64,000 bases of DNA from Fratercula arctica (GCA_947846985.1 CANTUZ010000004.1:53979672-54043671); one strand, 5' to 3'; counted from the first letter of the stretch, positions 39,800 to 52,513 are shown. Numbers and translations are program-made. Notes: a model not told the origin generated them from the sequence alone.

Positions 39800-40833
39800 G
39801 ATGTTTATCTTGGTTTGGAGCCCCAGTTGTGAACTGCAACCCTGTTATACCTGGCAATGTACAGATACAGCACTCCTGGCTCGTGGAACTGATCATTCAG
39901 CTTTAGGACAAGACAGGCCCATCAGCAGGTAAGAGAACATAGAGCATTTCAGAGCAGATATACGTGACAGACCCAATTCCTGTTTATTATTTTGAACCCT
40001 TACGTTGTTTAGTTATATCTCTAACCTCTGTCTGTCTTTAGTCTGCTAATAATGCGAAACACTCCCTCTCTACCTTATCCTTTTTATACTCCTCGACCTC
40101 TGTGGAGTTGAATACTTCCTGAGACACAGTTATGAAGTAAATTTGATAAGAACAGCTCTGGTTGTATAAGATGTTGCTGTGTCCTGCCAACTGGCTCTGC
40201 TCTGGAAAAAGGACAAGGAATTAATTGTTGTCACATCCTATTGTCCAGCAAAATCCACCAGCGCCCAGCACCAGACCACAGCAACCTAGCCAAAGCCTTG
40301 TCATTAGAATACAGTAGTTCATCAAAATCCTTCCTCCCATCTCAGTATTTAATATAATGTAGAAAATGAGAAATATTATCACCTGCCCTTTTTTTTTTGG
40401 TCAGAGAAATTGGTTAATGCTCTTTTGATCTGTGCATTCGTTTGTCAGTTGTATTCAGTTTCCTGTTTACAAAATACTGAGACAAGACCCCTTATTAAAA
40501 GAAATAATAAAAAAAAACCCCAACCTTTACAGCTGTCCTCATTGTAACTACCCAAGGCAAACACGATGGCAAAAATAAATTCTGAACATCTTATAGATTT
40601 ACTCTCTGTTTGTTTTTTTCCTGCTGTTATTTAGGGAGGATGTGGCAGTATATCTTGATCTGGAGTCTGATGGTGAAGTAGATGCAGCACACAAAATTGC
40701 ATTCGGGTTTGAAAGCCCAGTTTATCAAGGCAGAATAAAACCAACATACCATCCTCTTCAGCTTAGTGGAAACATGGACCCTGTGGACCCCATGACACGC
40801 TTCACTTTCCCTTTGGGTGGTATTTTTCCTTAA
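39800..40833 (+). CDS. Candidate two-exon 3' end of an unassigned gene
   Basis: Two exon-like segments fit together in phase. The first, 39,800-39,928, follows a strong TTTTTCTGCTGTCTCCATTAG acceptor and ends CAGCAG/GTAAGA, in phase 2. The second, 40,636-40,833, follows TTTTTTTCCTGCTGTTATTTAG, begins with the single base needed to complete that codon, and runs open to TAA. The junction reads RPISR then EDVAVYLDLES, and the end reads DPMTRFTFPLGGIFP. The second exon is hydrophilic, rich in acidic residues and prolines, and has no transmembrane segment. No family was recognised and no upstream exon was found. The first exon frame could also open upstream of 39,800. The gene would converge on the Ig receptor gene. 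Confidence 0.4.
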
Positions 40834-43800
40834 ATTTAGGATCTACTTGAAGATTGCAGTCTTTAATAGAGAAGCAGGTAAAAACGTTTTAGCTCAGACA
40901 AAGTATTGATTTCAACTTTTATTTCCCAAGCAATGCTAGGAGCCAGGTAAGAATTACAATTCAAACAAACCCCTTTCTGTTTGCATAGATGAGACTTTCT
41001 CTGTAGATTTAGCCTGTCTACAGAGTTGCACCTGTCTAATGGAGGAGCATTTCTAAACTGCGAGTGTTCTTAACTAGTTGAATGAAGGCATCCTTAAGGC
41101 GATTTAAGCCTGGGCTGTAGCTGTTGAGTTTTTGAGAATAGTGGCAGTTTTGCAGTGGTTTTGATGTCAACAGTACAGAGAAATCACTTTAGATAAAATC
41201 AGGGTTTCAAATGAATTTTAGTCAACCAAGTAACCGTCACTGCTGTTCTGACAGCACTGTTATCAGGCACAAGAACATTAGCTGTAGCATCACACACAAA
41301 CGTGGCTATTTTGCCAATACATTGGTTGGGTGCCTCATCATCCTGCCTACTACCAAGGATCCTTGGTGTAACAAAGCTCGGAATACCTGCTTCATACTCT
41401 TCTTCCACAGGCACTATGAGACGAAAGAACCCCAACCCAGGTTTTGGCAAAAAAGGGTGGTTCAAGTCAGACTGAAATAATCTGTACCCAGTTGCTAAGA
41501 TGAGCTGCCTAAATGCTAGGTAGATTAATTAAGCTGCAACTCCTTGGATGATTGTGCAATGGAGCAGGAAGAGAGAGAGTTTAGGGCTATACTCTCAAGT
41601 TGACTATACTAGCGCTCCAAACCAGGGTCATGAGCATGACAGAAACATAGAGAGAGCCTCATTTGTAGGACTAAGACTAAACCAGGCACATTGATGAGAC
41701 AGTAAAAGCACAGCAGAACACATACTGGGCTTGTGCCAGTCTTGTTCTTAAATTAGCATGTTTTGGTGTGTGCTTAACACAGGACTTTGAACTGCAAATT
41801 AAACCAGAATGGGACCATCACTTTGCAGCAGCTGTTCAAGAGGGAATAACCACCAAAACTGGCTAAAAGCAAAGGCCCAGGATTCTCTTCAAGTTCTGTT
41901 ATTAGGCAGATGGGCTTCATTATATACTGAACAGTTAAAATAGACAGTTAAAATTGAGATCATACTGGACGCTAGAATATGTCCTGAGGTTAATTACAGA
42001 GTTCTTTTTTGTTTTAAAGCTACCAAAATAACCATGAAGAAGAAAAAGCAGAAGTCTGCCTGCCCTGGAAAATCCTCACCAGGGTTCGTTGCTTCCCAAA
42101 TGGTACAGAAGCAGAGATGATATACATGATGCATAGGTGTCAAACTCTTGTTGACTGAATAGGACAGCCAGCGGGAGCTCTGAAAATACTCTGCTGGCTC
42201 ATAGCCACCGTCAGGCATAGATAAAAATAGGTCATGATAAATTGAGTGTAGTCTTCAACTGCCAGATGTTGAAAATTGCCATGTTAGCATACAAAAATGA
42301 GCAGCTGTTAATATGGCAGCATTCTTTACTGGTAGGAACCACATTTAATCAACAATTTATTAATAGTGTTGTAATCAAAATATGATTTGGAGACTATTAA
42401 ACTGTGGCTTGGTGGCAATCTCTTCATTTAGTGGTTTTCCTTTAACAATTCCCTGAATACTCAACATCTCCTCATTGTACTTAAGTAGAGAAGTAACCAG
42501 TAATATATGTAAACACCAAAATTTACTGCACTCACTTATAGCGCTGGTGCATAACTGAGAGCTTCCTTGATCAGGGACCTGGGCTGAATTGTGACTTTCT
42601 TGTGCAGAGGACAAAGTTATAGGGTTTGTGGAAATCCAGAGTCGCATTTGTGATCCTCAAAGGAATATGACACGTGAAAGTGTTTCACCATGCAGTAAAG
42701 GAAACAAATCTATAACAATGAGTTTCAGGACAACAAAAGTGACTGAACTTCAAAAGGAAGAAAAGAAAATCCTCTTGCATTATTCAGTTTATACATAAAT
42801 ATCACGACATGTACTATAACAAATAGCTTATCTTGTACAGGGCACATTTACAGTGCAGTGATTACAGCGTATTTCAGATAGCAGTATATTCAGTGCAGAG
42901 GGGCATTCAGGGCAGGTTACGGAACAGCCCAGGAAAGAGGATCGTCACCAAGCAGTGACCACAGCTGAGCTACAGTAATTTCAGAGGTAGCTTTGTGAAC
43001 TGCAGTCACTATAGCATAGACAGAGCGAGAGCACAAGCCATGCTGTAAGGCCTCAAAGATTTCGTTACAGAATATTGAGTAGCAAGGCAGTCACATATTT
43101 AGACTACGCAAACTGGTTTTAATGGCTCTGGGAAAGCTAGTCTGCATCTACTGCACTACCCAAGTACAAGCTGTAACAAACCTCTCGAGCAGTGAAGTTG
43201 TTTCTCCCTGCTTTGCTGGCAAGATGATCTAACCTCCAGCTAAGCTCTGAAAAACTTTAACAGAAGACGAAATAACCCTCATACGTAAATACATTCACAT
43301 TTCAAATATCTGCTCTTAATATTCAGCAGTCCTCGGACAACTGCCATTAGCTTTGCTGTCAATACTCTTCACCTCTGTTCAGACCCTGGAAGCCAGGTTT
43401 TACTTACGTTTTCAGTTTTGGTTTTTCGTCAGTGATTTTTTTTTTTAAAGTTTTAGAGCTGGCAGAAGTGGAACAAGTGTTTATGTGCCCATCTCCTCCA
43501 AGCACCCCTCCTCTGCCAGTTAGATAATAATTACACATAATAATTATATATACAGCTTCATTTAAACCTAGTGTTTCATTGTGAGTAGGAGACTACCTTC
43601 TCTGGAAGATATTTCCTAGCGTGTGAATGAATTAACACTAACAGTCCCTTTCTATAGGGACTTTCTGGCACACCACTCTGGCTATGATGTGGTCAGCACT
43701 GAGGATCGGTTCAGAGATGAGACTCCATCCTATATGTAGTACTGTCTATTTGGTCAACTTGATTACCACCATGTACATTTTTTCTCTGCCTTCTGCTATT

Positions 43801-43883
43801 TATACATGGGCTGCCTGAAGAAATGCTTTTGTTGGAGAACGTTATTCAGTTCAGAAGATTTTTCAAAGTATGATAATACATCC
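40834..43883. other. Intergenic stretch between convergent genes, no gene recognised
   Basis: Short frames occur on both strands without supporting splice sites or domains. No clear AATAAA was found on the plus strand soon after the 40,833 stop; an ATTAAA lies about 960 bases on. Confidence 0.4.
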
Positions 43884-43889
43884 TTTATT
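43884..43889 (-). terminator. Possible polyadenylation signal of the Ig-receptor gene
   Basis: AATAAA on the minus strand about 305 bases past the predicted stop codon at 44,192. It is the first good signal downstream. Confidence 0.5.
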
Positions 43890-44191
43890 ATTTCTGGACA
43901 CAGGGGGAAGAGTTGAAGACAGCCTTCTAGAATGACAAACCCTCCCAATTCAGACTCTTTACAGCATTTTGTTAGTAACACAAAATTGAGAGACTGCTTG
44001 GAACCAACCTTTTTTCTTGTATATTCTCCCGCTGACGTGCTTCTGACAGGAAACTCATGTAATCCATCCTTCAGCAGCAAATTATCATATTGTTCTCAGT
44101 TTCATAGTTATTTAGCCATATTTTGTTTATGACATTGTCCTTTTAGTTCTAAGTGTCAAAGTAGATGGTGGATGCTTGTCTCCCTCTTGTT

Positions 44192-47100
44192 CTAGACTTT
44201 TTCAGCTGCCCTAGTTTGTGGGATTTGCTCATATGCTGCATTGGATACAATAGTCGCAGTGGATTTGTCATCCTTTCCTCTTGATTCATTCAGAAAAGAA
44301 TCAAGTGATTCATAAAGTGTAGACACGGCCTTAAAAAGCAATAAAAACTGCAGTCAAGATAACTTTTACCCATAAAGTCTGTTTAAAATGAACTTTTACC
44401 CAAGACACAGCACCTAGCCCAGCCCAAGGGAACAGAGAGAAACACGGGCCCTGGAGTTATAGTTTCAGAGGGAGTGTCTCAGTACTAACATCGAAATGCC
44501 AAGTCTTCCTATGTTTGGATTCAATTCTCTTAGTTAATTAGGTACCAGGCACAGAGTACTTATTTAGAATACCAAAGATGTCAAGTTCCAGTGTAAACCG
44601 GCTTCTATGAAATCTGAAATGGCAGAGCTTTTTTACCCCCGTAATCCTTTAACTCCAATATTTCCAAAAAGCTTTATCACTCTGTTCCCTCTGGATGGAT
44701 ACTCTTTTGATGCAGTGAACTAGCAAACTGCTGCAGTATTCAGATGTTATTCTGGACTGTGCAAAAGTCATCCTGTTTTCATTTCCTAAGCCCATGGAGG
44801 ATTTGGGATCTTCAGGTAAGTCCTTCAGCAAAACCTGAGAATTAAAGATCTGCCTGAAATGTGCACAAAGACCTGTGCTCACGGACAGATCAAATCAAAT
44901 TCTCAAGCTAACATGGCATAAAGCAGTAAAACAGTGGAAGTCATGAAGCTTTTTGTCTTCACACTGATACTTTACAATGGGGCTTTGCTATTTTTGTTTT
45001 AATGAAGAGTGTTCAGAACAGAGAGAGGTACCTGCTGGCTCAATGTCAAACAGGAGGCATGGTAGGTATGGCCAACTAATCTGAATCACGCTTCTATGCA
45101 TTTTTGCACAACCAGAGCCCCTCAGGAGCATGCTTTTTGTGTGGTTCTGTGAGCTGAAAGTTTGCATTAATGCTACAGCCGTGCTTAGATTTGGGCTGAA
45201 ACCTGCAGAATTTAGCACTGAAAAAAATCGTCAGCTGCTCCAAGAATTCCCTCCTCAAGGGCCAAATTCCCCTGCAGCTGGCAGAACTGTCTAGGAAACA
45301 CTCCCTGAGCTTCTCAACTCAGGAAATATGGGATGAATCTCCAGAGAGAGAGAGACAAGTGCTATATAGTAAAAACATGACTACAGCAACCAGCTCTGCC
45401 ATGGGGATGTTCGCTCTCAGGTTAAGCTAACTTAGATACTCGGAGCTATGTGTTGCCGCCTGATCTAATTGTTCAGCCTTGTTATGACATTTGATACAGG
45501 TGAGAACAAAATCATAGAATCATAGAATAGCAGGTTGGAAGGGACCTCAAGGATCATCTGGTCCAACCTTTCTTGGCAAAAGCATGAAAAAAATCCAAAA
45601 TCCATGCCTTGATTCAAGTTCTGTGATACAAGATTGCCTTCACAACCCCAAGAATTGGAAAAAACCATGACATAGATTGGAGACTGTAAATAGCCTCGCA
45701 GAGGCGTACAGAACCTTCAACGTTCGCTGTTCTAGAAATGGTGCCCAAACATACCCAGAATGTACAGCTTAAAAAAAAAAAAAAAAAAAGCTTTTTTTTA
45801 TGCTTTCCAAGCTTAAAAAAAAGTGTAAGCAACGTAAAAAAACTACTGCAAACATTCTAGAGACTTACTTCTGCACAAACAGAAAAAAAATTTAAATTAA
45901 ATCTATCGTGTTCTGCAACACAATTGAAAGGCAATGAGTGCAGCTCCAGAGACACCATAATATTTGCACATCACTACTGGCTTAATTCATTTGAAATATA
46001 GTGTCCGTGCACGTCATGTGTACTGGTTTTAATAATCTACTGGATCTCTTGAATGATTTATAGGATCCAATTATGCTTAAACATTTAAAATGGTACCACT
46101 ATGAAATCACACTTTCTGCTTTCACTAAAATAGCTAAAAGGCCTGTTACATGAAAGAAAACAGTGAACTTGACACGTCACTGTGGCTAACAGCTGCTAAA
46201 TTATAAAGCAGCAACAAAAGACCTTTTGTAATTTTATTCACAAATCCTCCAGATGAGTCGTCTTGTCCACATGTACCCTGAGCAGTTAATGGCTAATAAT
46301 GAACTCTTCACTCTGCACCACTCTGATGCTTGCTTTCTCATTCTCAATCTCATTTTCTTACATCTTCACTAAATATTAACAGGTAGAAGAGTTATCCATT
46401 TATAGCTAGTAATTAGAATATTTTATTACTATGACCAGACCATCTCATGCCTTGTATTTTTGAAATATTCTACCACGATATCTCCTGCAAAAGCAAATCT
46501 CTTTGCTTCAGTGGGAATCTACGTATTATGGGGAATGAATTTTCCCAGCTATAAATTTTCCTTTTTTTAGAATGATGACTATTGCACAATAAAAGATAGA
46601 TATTACTGGTTTACTACCTGCATCCTGATATTCTCTCTCACCATGATTTCAGTACCAATATGACCAAATCAAGACTGAAGCCAGGTTCTCTAACAGGAGA
46701 ATTCAGGAATCTGTAAGCTCAATAACCGTAGTGGCGACCAAGGGCTTTAGCATTTTACGTCACCTCTGCGTGGCTTGTCCAAGCCTGTCCAGCTGATTGT
46801 AAGGGAATTTGTGCCTGCCTATGCAAGAGTTAAATTAGGACTTCTTTCTCTTGCCTTTATGTTTTAATGTAATTAAAAGATGAATTAAAAGATGAATAAC
46901 TGCTTGGAAAAAAGTGCTTGCCTGAAATCTGCTACCTGCTCTCAGCAAGTTTTGCCTGCTCTAATGGCCCTGCGAGCTGAAGCTGGTCCAAGCCCTTTGA
47001 GCTTGATATACAATTATATGTAAAGGGACTTTATTGCCATTTTTTACTACTTCTACACTTCTTCCACTCAGTCTCTATATTGACAGTCTGCACCTTTTGC

Positions 47101-50100
47101 TGTCCACTTCTCCAGGTAATTTTAAACATAACAACAGAACCCAATACTTTCCTACTACATAAATATCTGTTTTCTTATTTCTGAGTGTTGTCTCTTGCAC
47201 GAAAACTTTTTTTAAAAAACCTTTTTCATATGTAGTAAGATGCCGTCTTAGGAACAGCAGCTTGTTGAGTCCTTTCTGTTCAGCACACTCCCCAGTGCCT
47301 CATTTTGAAAGTCCTTCTCTCATAGCAAGAGTCTTTTTATAAACCGCTTACCCATTCAACAGAATTGCATGATGAGTTTTCCTCAGCTGCTTCGTTGGTG
47401 GGTTCATTTCTACCATGAAGTTCTACAATTTCGAGCATCTGCTCCTCCTGGCGCCTTCCTGCTGGCACAGGAAGTTGTGCGGAACCTTAGAAAAAAAACC
47501 AAGTTGCAGTCACTGCTTGCTTACTGTCCATTTCCAGAGTCACACTGGTACTCTACCAGAGCTCTATAAAGCTCTGAAATGAAGAGTGCAGAGCCCTTGT
47601 ATGGCTAGTTTTGATGACAGGCGCTGGAGCGGTATTCAGTTTGTAGATGAAATCAACTACCTTCAGATTTCTGAACACCCCTTATGCGATGGAGAGCGGG
47701 TCAATAGGGTTTGTGCCGTGAAAACTGATCAAGAGAACTGATCAGCTCGCCCTTAAGTAGACACCTACAACAGGTCAGTTCATACAGTTACCTGTGTCAA
47801 TTCCAGTGACTGAAATAGGAGCTTAGGGACTTTGCTTGTCTAAATCCTCTCCCCCTGCTTTTTTAATCTGCAAGTTGAATTGCATCTCAAGTTGTAGATA
47901 TTCCACCTATATCCCTGACAGCTCACAAGCTGAGTAAGCCTCACATTGCAACCATAATACTCATGCTACAGTTACTTAAGAGGCTGCCTTAGGTTATATG
48001 TCACTGATCTGTACCCACTGCCTGCAGATGCCCTACATTTACACTTGTCCTGTACCCTTCCCAGTCAGTGTTTTTTCTTGTGACTTATTCCATCTTTCAC
48101 TTCATGGTTTTGCAAAACCCCAGACTTCACAACTTAAAAAACATAGCTCAGAATGTCTCCAAAGCTGGGTCTTTCAGATGTCACTTCACTACCAGGAGTA
48201 AGATGATGCAAAGCTAAGTTCTGGCTCCTCACATTTTCAATCTGCTATGAGAGCAGAACTGTTATCCTTCAATACCTTAGCCAGGTCAAGGTCTTCAGTC
48301 CAAGTGATCACTCTTCCTGAAAAGATAAATAACGGAGGCAAGTGGCTGCAAGAACACTCGCTTGAACTGTAAGCAGTGCCTCTGATCCCACCTCTCACAG
48401 CTTGAGGTGTCCCTAGCAGATCAGGACCAGGTGAGCAAGCTATACCCTGAAATTCCTCTTAGTGATGCCTTTTAAGTGCACCTGTCCAGCAATCTTAAAA
48501 CAAACACCTAACTTAGAGAGTATGTGTTAACGGAAATATGTCACTCACCAGAATGTTTTGAGCACTGTTTCTTTTTGTAGCAAAGATACAAGCTTCCCAC
48601 TGCCACTAGGAAAGGAATGACTGCCCATATTGCCAAATCTCTCTTTTTCAATGCGTGAGCTTCTGCAATTATATATTTTAAATAAAGTTATTTACTATTC
48701 AAAGATATAATAGAAGAATAACACCATAGTGAAAAAAAAAAGAAAATTAAAAATCAAAAGTGACTTCAGGAGTGAATCAGTCCATCCCCCCACCCAAGTG
48801 CAAGGTCATCCATACTTTACCATCCCTGAGGGATGCCTGCCTGATGAGCAGTAACATCAATCCCTCCTATAGTTCCTGCAGTTTGACAATTTTTTTCCCC
48901 CGGTGCCTAATGTGAGTCTTTTCTGCTTGTATTTTAAAGCTATTACTACTTGATCAAGTAAGAGTTCAGATCACCTAACTAATTTTAGGAGCTTAGATTA
49001 TTTTAATTCTTTAGCAGCCTTTTACATTCATTTCCCCCCATTTTGAACACTACTACATTCATTCTCTGCCACTGATGTTTTCTACATCTTTGATAATTTT
49101 TGTGCCTCCCGTCGGGCTACCAGTTGGCCAATACTGTAAAACAGTTTCCAAAACTGGACTGTGCTGCATGAACAGAAAGATTACGTCCCATGACTTGACC
49201 AGTCGATATACGAGTGATGTTTGATAATGTTAAAGGTCTAGTCAGAGCTAGTCCCCTCGCCTTTCTCTACACTTGAGAGGCAGAAAGAGAGAGGTAGAGA
49301 GCAGCATCTTCAAGACGTGATGCATGGTGTCTTGAGACAGTTATGTAACAGAAGTGAGGTAAATTGTTTTCTAGGTATGTCACATTCTTTCCATAATTTA
49401 AAGGTGAAACGTACCTCACTTCTATTGACGACAAATTTAATTGTGTTTGAATACTCATTGTATTAGTGCTTTTCAATGCTTACATCAGAATTGGGGACTT
49501 TAAATTGCTCCCCTGTAAAGGTTAGCATATGACTATAATAAAATAAGGAGACACAGACTATATAAAACATTTTGTCACAACAACTTTATGGACACGAATC
49601 CTTATAGATATAGAGCCCATACTGCTCTACCTTTCATATTGATTTATCTCCCACTTTTTATTAAGAACTTGTAACACAAAGGTAAAATGGTTAGTAAAGG
49701 GTAAATATTATTGAACAGAGTAACCATGTGGTTGTTCCAGCCACTCCTCACCACAAGGCAGATTCATTCCCTGTCTCACACCTAGCCTACCAAATCCCTT
49801 CTCAGGAGGAACTGTGTTTGGGTCTTCTGAGAAATACACAGTCGATGCACAGCTTTTTTAGTGAACCTTAACTAATAATTCCTATTAGCAAAGCCTTATA
49901 GAAGAAAACAAACATTACACTGTGGGTATTAAGGCAGAGAGCTTAAGTCAATTGTCATTAAGAGCCGTTCAGGTCCTCTCTGTGTTTGTCTCATTGATCC
50001 CGAGATCCGCAGCGTTGAGGGAGGGATGTGGGAGAGGAAGGAAATGTGTAAGTTCGAGCTGAAGAATCTTTGTGATGACAAGTTAAATGGCATGCATATG

Positions 50101-52417
50101 TTCTTGCTAGCTTACCTTTCTCTTCAACAATCAGCGTCGTCCCATTTCCAAATACTTTCTTACAGAAAGGTATTTCAATAATTATCTCACAGTAGTAAAA
50201 TCCAGTGTCATTCACATCGGCAGATTTTATCACTAGCACATCCTTGCTTTCAAAGGTGCCGTTGGATACATAGCAAAGTTTTGATGATACAGTTTTGGTG
50301 ATGTTCTCTCTATTAACAAGATACCAGCTTACTCTATACCGTAAATATGCAGATTTGTCCCAAACACAGGTGATTTCGGCGTACTCTCCAATTGACAGAT
50401 GTATTTTTGTTGGTGTTTGTGTGACTGTTATATAATTGGGACCTGTAGCTAGTGGAGATAATACACATAGATTTAAAAGTTAAAGCAGCAAAGAGATGAC
50501 ATTACAGCGGTGATGTCTACAATCACAGTATGTAAAATAATGTTAATACTGTAAAATCATTATGAGATAAATTTTTAAGTTTAGTTACTACCAACTTTTC
50601 CCTTGAACAATGTCAATTACTTTCTGGCTAAAGGAAACTTTTAATCTGGTCTGCTGAAGCCCTCCATCATTGTACTCGCTGATATACTTATTTTTTCTTT
50701 TAAACAAAAGCTTTTATAATAGAAGTTGAGTCTGAAGCATATTAAACATTTTATCTGCCAGATAAAGAATGACCAAAAGGAGTCATTCAGAATGATTCAT
50801 CAGTGAATAGACTCACCAAGATGAAAGAAAACTCCTCCGCTACAATTTTTGTCACCATGTAGGAGTTCTTGTCCTGCACTGCTTCTAATTACTGACAAAT
50901 GTACAGCGTTTTTGATGTGAGTTCTTTAATTTTGTTTAAACTTCTTTCATTAAATTTTTACTGACAAATATTATAGCAACAAATTCACCTCCTCCTTAGT
51001 TTAATAAACAAATTATACAATGTGCCATGCAGACCACAGTTGTCTCATCAGGTCTGTTGCCTGGCTTTTAGCTAAGGCTGACTCGGACAGTATCAGAGGA
51101 AATAAAACATTTTACTCTTTCCTGCTTTGAATCTCTTTATCACTTGCTGTCCACATGCAAAATGATCTACATGAGCTACTGTGCAATACTGTACAAAATA
51201 TTTTCTTCTGAAGTGAAACCACTGTGTGGGTATTGGATAACTATTTCGTTTTTATTCTAATGACATTGAGGATTATCACAAAAGTGCTCATACTATAAAA
51301 ATCTATCCCCGTGACTGCTGAGACCATTAGTTTCATATGCTATGTGAAGAATTAGAATTTCCTTTTTTCTAGCATTTATAATATTAAAATGAAGAGCTAC
51401 TCATAATGAGAGTAAACTGCATTATTTTCTTCCAAATTTTATCCTGTTTGTAACTCAGGCACATTTCACACCAACATATAACTAAAGGGACAGTTTTGCC
51501 CCTGTCTGGTCCTAAAATGGTATCTGATAAGTTTTATCAGAATTATGCAAATAAAGTCTTTTCCTTTGCCCTTAGAAAAAGCCACATATTCATCATACCT
51601 AAAGCAGTTAGGCATCTCTGCTTTTTCCACAATGCAGCACTCAGCAACTTGCAGAGAACAATATGGAGAGTATAAGGGTAATATAAAGAGCAGAAAAAAC
51701 AAGAGAAAGAACTGATGTAGTGTGTAAACTGTTCAAGTGTCAAAGAACCGATCACTACTTTTAGTTTTTCTGTTCATTTGGTTTGTCATTTAAAATATGG
51801 TTGTGCTATAGGCTGTGCTACGTTTCTCTCTTATGACTTTACTGTCTTTCTGAAAAATATCACTGAAAAAATTCTTTTGCCCTTGCTTAATCTCTCTCTC
51901 TCTTTAGTTCCATTTTTTAATTTATACTGAACACCTTCAGTATTATCCACTCCAATTTGTATTGAATAAGAAACATGAAACCTTGTCTGCTTTGTATTTC
52001 AGCACCTACGTGATCTAGAACAAAACCTCCTTAACATTTTAGAATTCTACATTCAGTGTTTGTCATAATAACGATTCAAGCCTGAAGGTCTAAGAAAAAC
52101 AGTGCTTGCATTAACCTAACATCATTTTGGGTGTTGAAGTGTATGATTTGTTCCTCTATGCCTTTTCTACAACAGTCTCTTTGTGAAAATGCTTTTTGAT
52201 TCCCCACACATTTTAATTTTGATTTCAGCATTATGAAAAGACCGTTAACATTCTCCTTGTCTCACACACAAGTCTATTTGAGGTGGGTATAGTGTGAGAA
52301 GTTTTTTTAAATCCATCTCAATTACAGGTGACTATAAAAAAAAAAAGCAAATAACGAGCACTTACCTAAGGAGCCAAAGCACATTGTTAAAAGAAGTTTT
52401 AGTGAAATGATGATCAT
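44192..52417 (-). CDS. Single V-domain immunoglobulin receptor, NKp30/TMIGD2/CD28-like (254 aa, five exons)
   Basis: Exons are 52,366-52,417, 50,116-50,442, 48,549-48,662, 47,352-47,485 and 44,192-44,329. Junction phases are 1, 1, 1, 0 with GT-AG sites throughout, and the total is exactly 255 codons. Residues 1-17 (MIIISLKLLLTMCFGSL) form a signal peptide. Residues 19-124 are a V-type Ig domain: C43, W57, DVNDTGFYYC with C102, and a J-like FGNGTTLIVE strand. Extra cysteines C74 and C111 may pair, and there are four N-glycosylation sequons. Residues 136-154 are a transmembrane helix without a charged residue, followed by KKK. The 100-residue tail carries TLYESL (Y215) and AAYEQI (Y242). The GNGT-L-VE strand resembles NKp30, and the EIP stretch in the CDR3 region resembles TMIGD2; the CD28 MYPPPY motif is absent. 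Likely a lymphoid or NK-cell surface receptor, paired with tyrosine-kinase signalling. Ligand and orthology are unknown. Confidence 0.8.
45509..45591 (-). mobile_element. CR1 LINE 3'-end fragment
   Basis: Antisense CR1 terminus: two ATCATAGA units, then GGTTGGAAGGGACCTCAAGG and ATCATCTGGTCCAACC. It lies inside the last intron of the Ig-receptor gene. Confidence 0.85.
45771..45798. repeat. Poly-A run ending in an A/T palindrome
   Basis: Nineteen A bases are followed by GC and eight T bases, giving a perfect AAAAAAAAGCTTTTTTTT palindrome within the last intron of the Ig-receptor gene. Confidence 0.75.
46871..46894. repeat. 12-bp tandem duplication
   Basis: Two exact adjacent copies of AATTAAAAGATG, inside the Ig-receptor intron. 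Confidence 0.8.
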
Positions 52418-52503
52418 CACGCAGGACTATTAGCACTTGCATCAGGGTGTCTTTGTTGAAGATCAGCAAAACAACAAATGAAAGCATGTCAGATTCGTGA
52501 CTT

Positions 52504-52513
52504 AACTTCCTCT
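52504..52513 (-). promoter_or_regulatory. ETS/PU.1-like site upstream of the Ig-receptor gene
   Basis: AGAGGAAGTT on the minus strand, about 90 bases upstream of the predicted start codon. This is a good match to the PU.1/ETS core and would fit a TATA-less promoter active in blood cells. It is one short motif, so chance occurrence is possible. Confidence 0.3.

Noticed and set aside
41199..41465. 88-codon minus-strand open frame with protein-like stretches
   Set aside because: No acceptor or donor consistent with an exon, and it does not fit the phase of the receptor gene or any other exon chain here.
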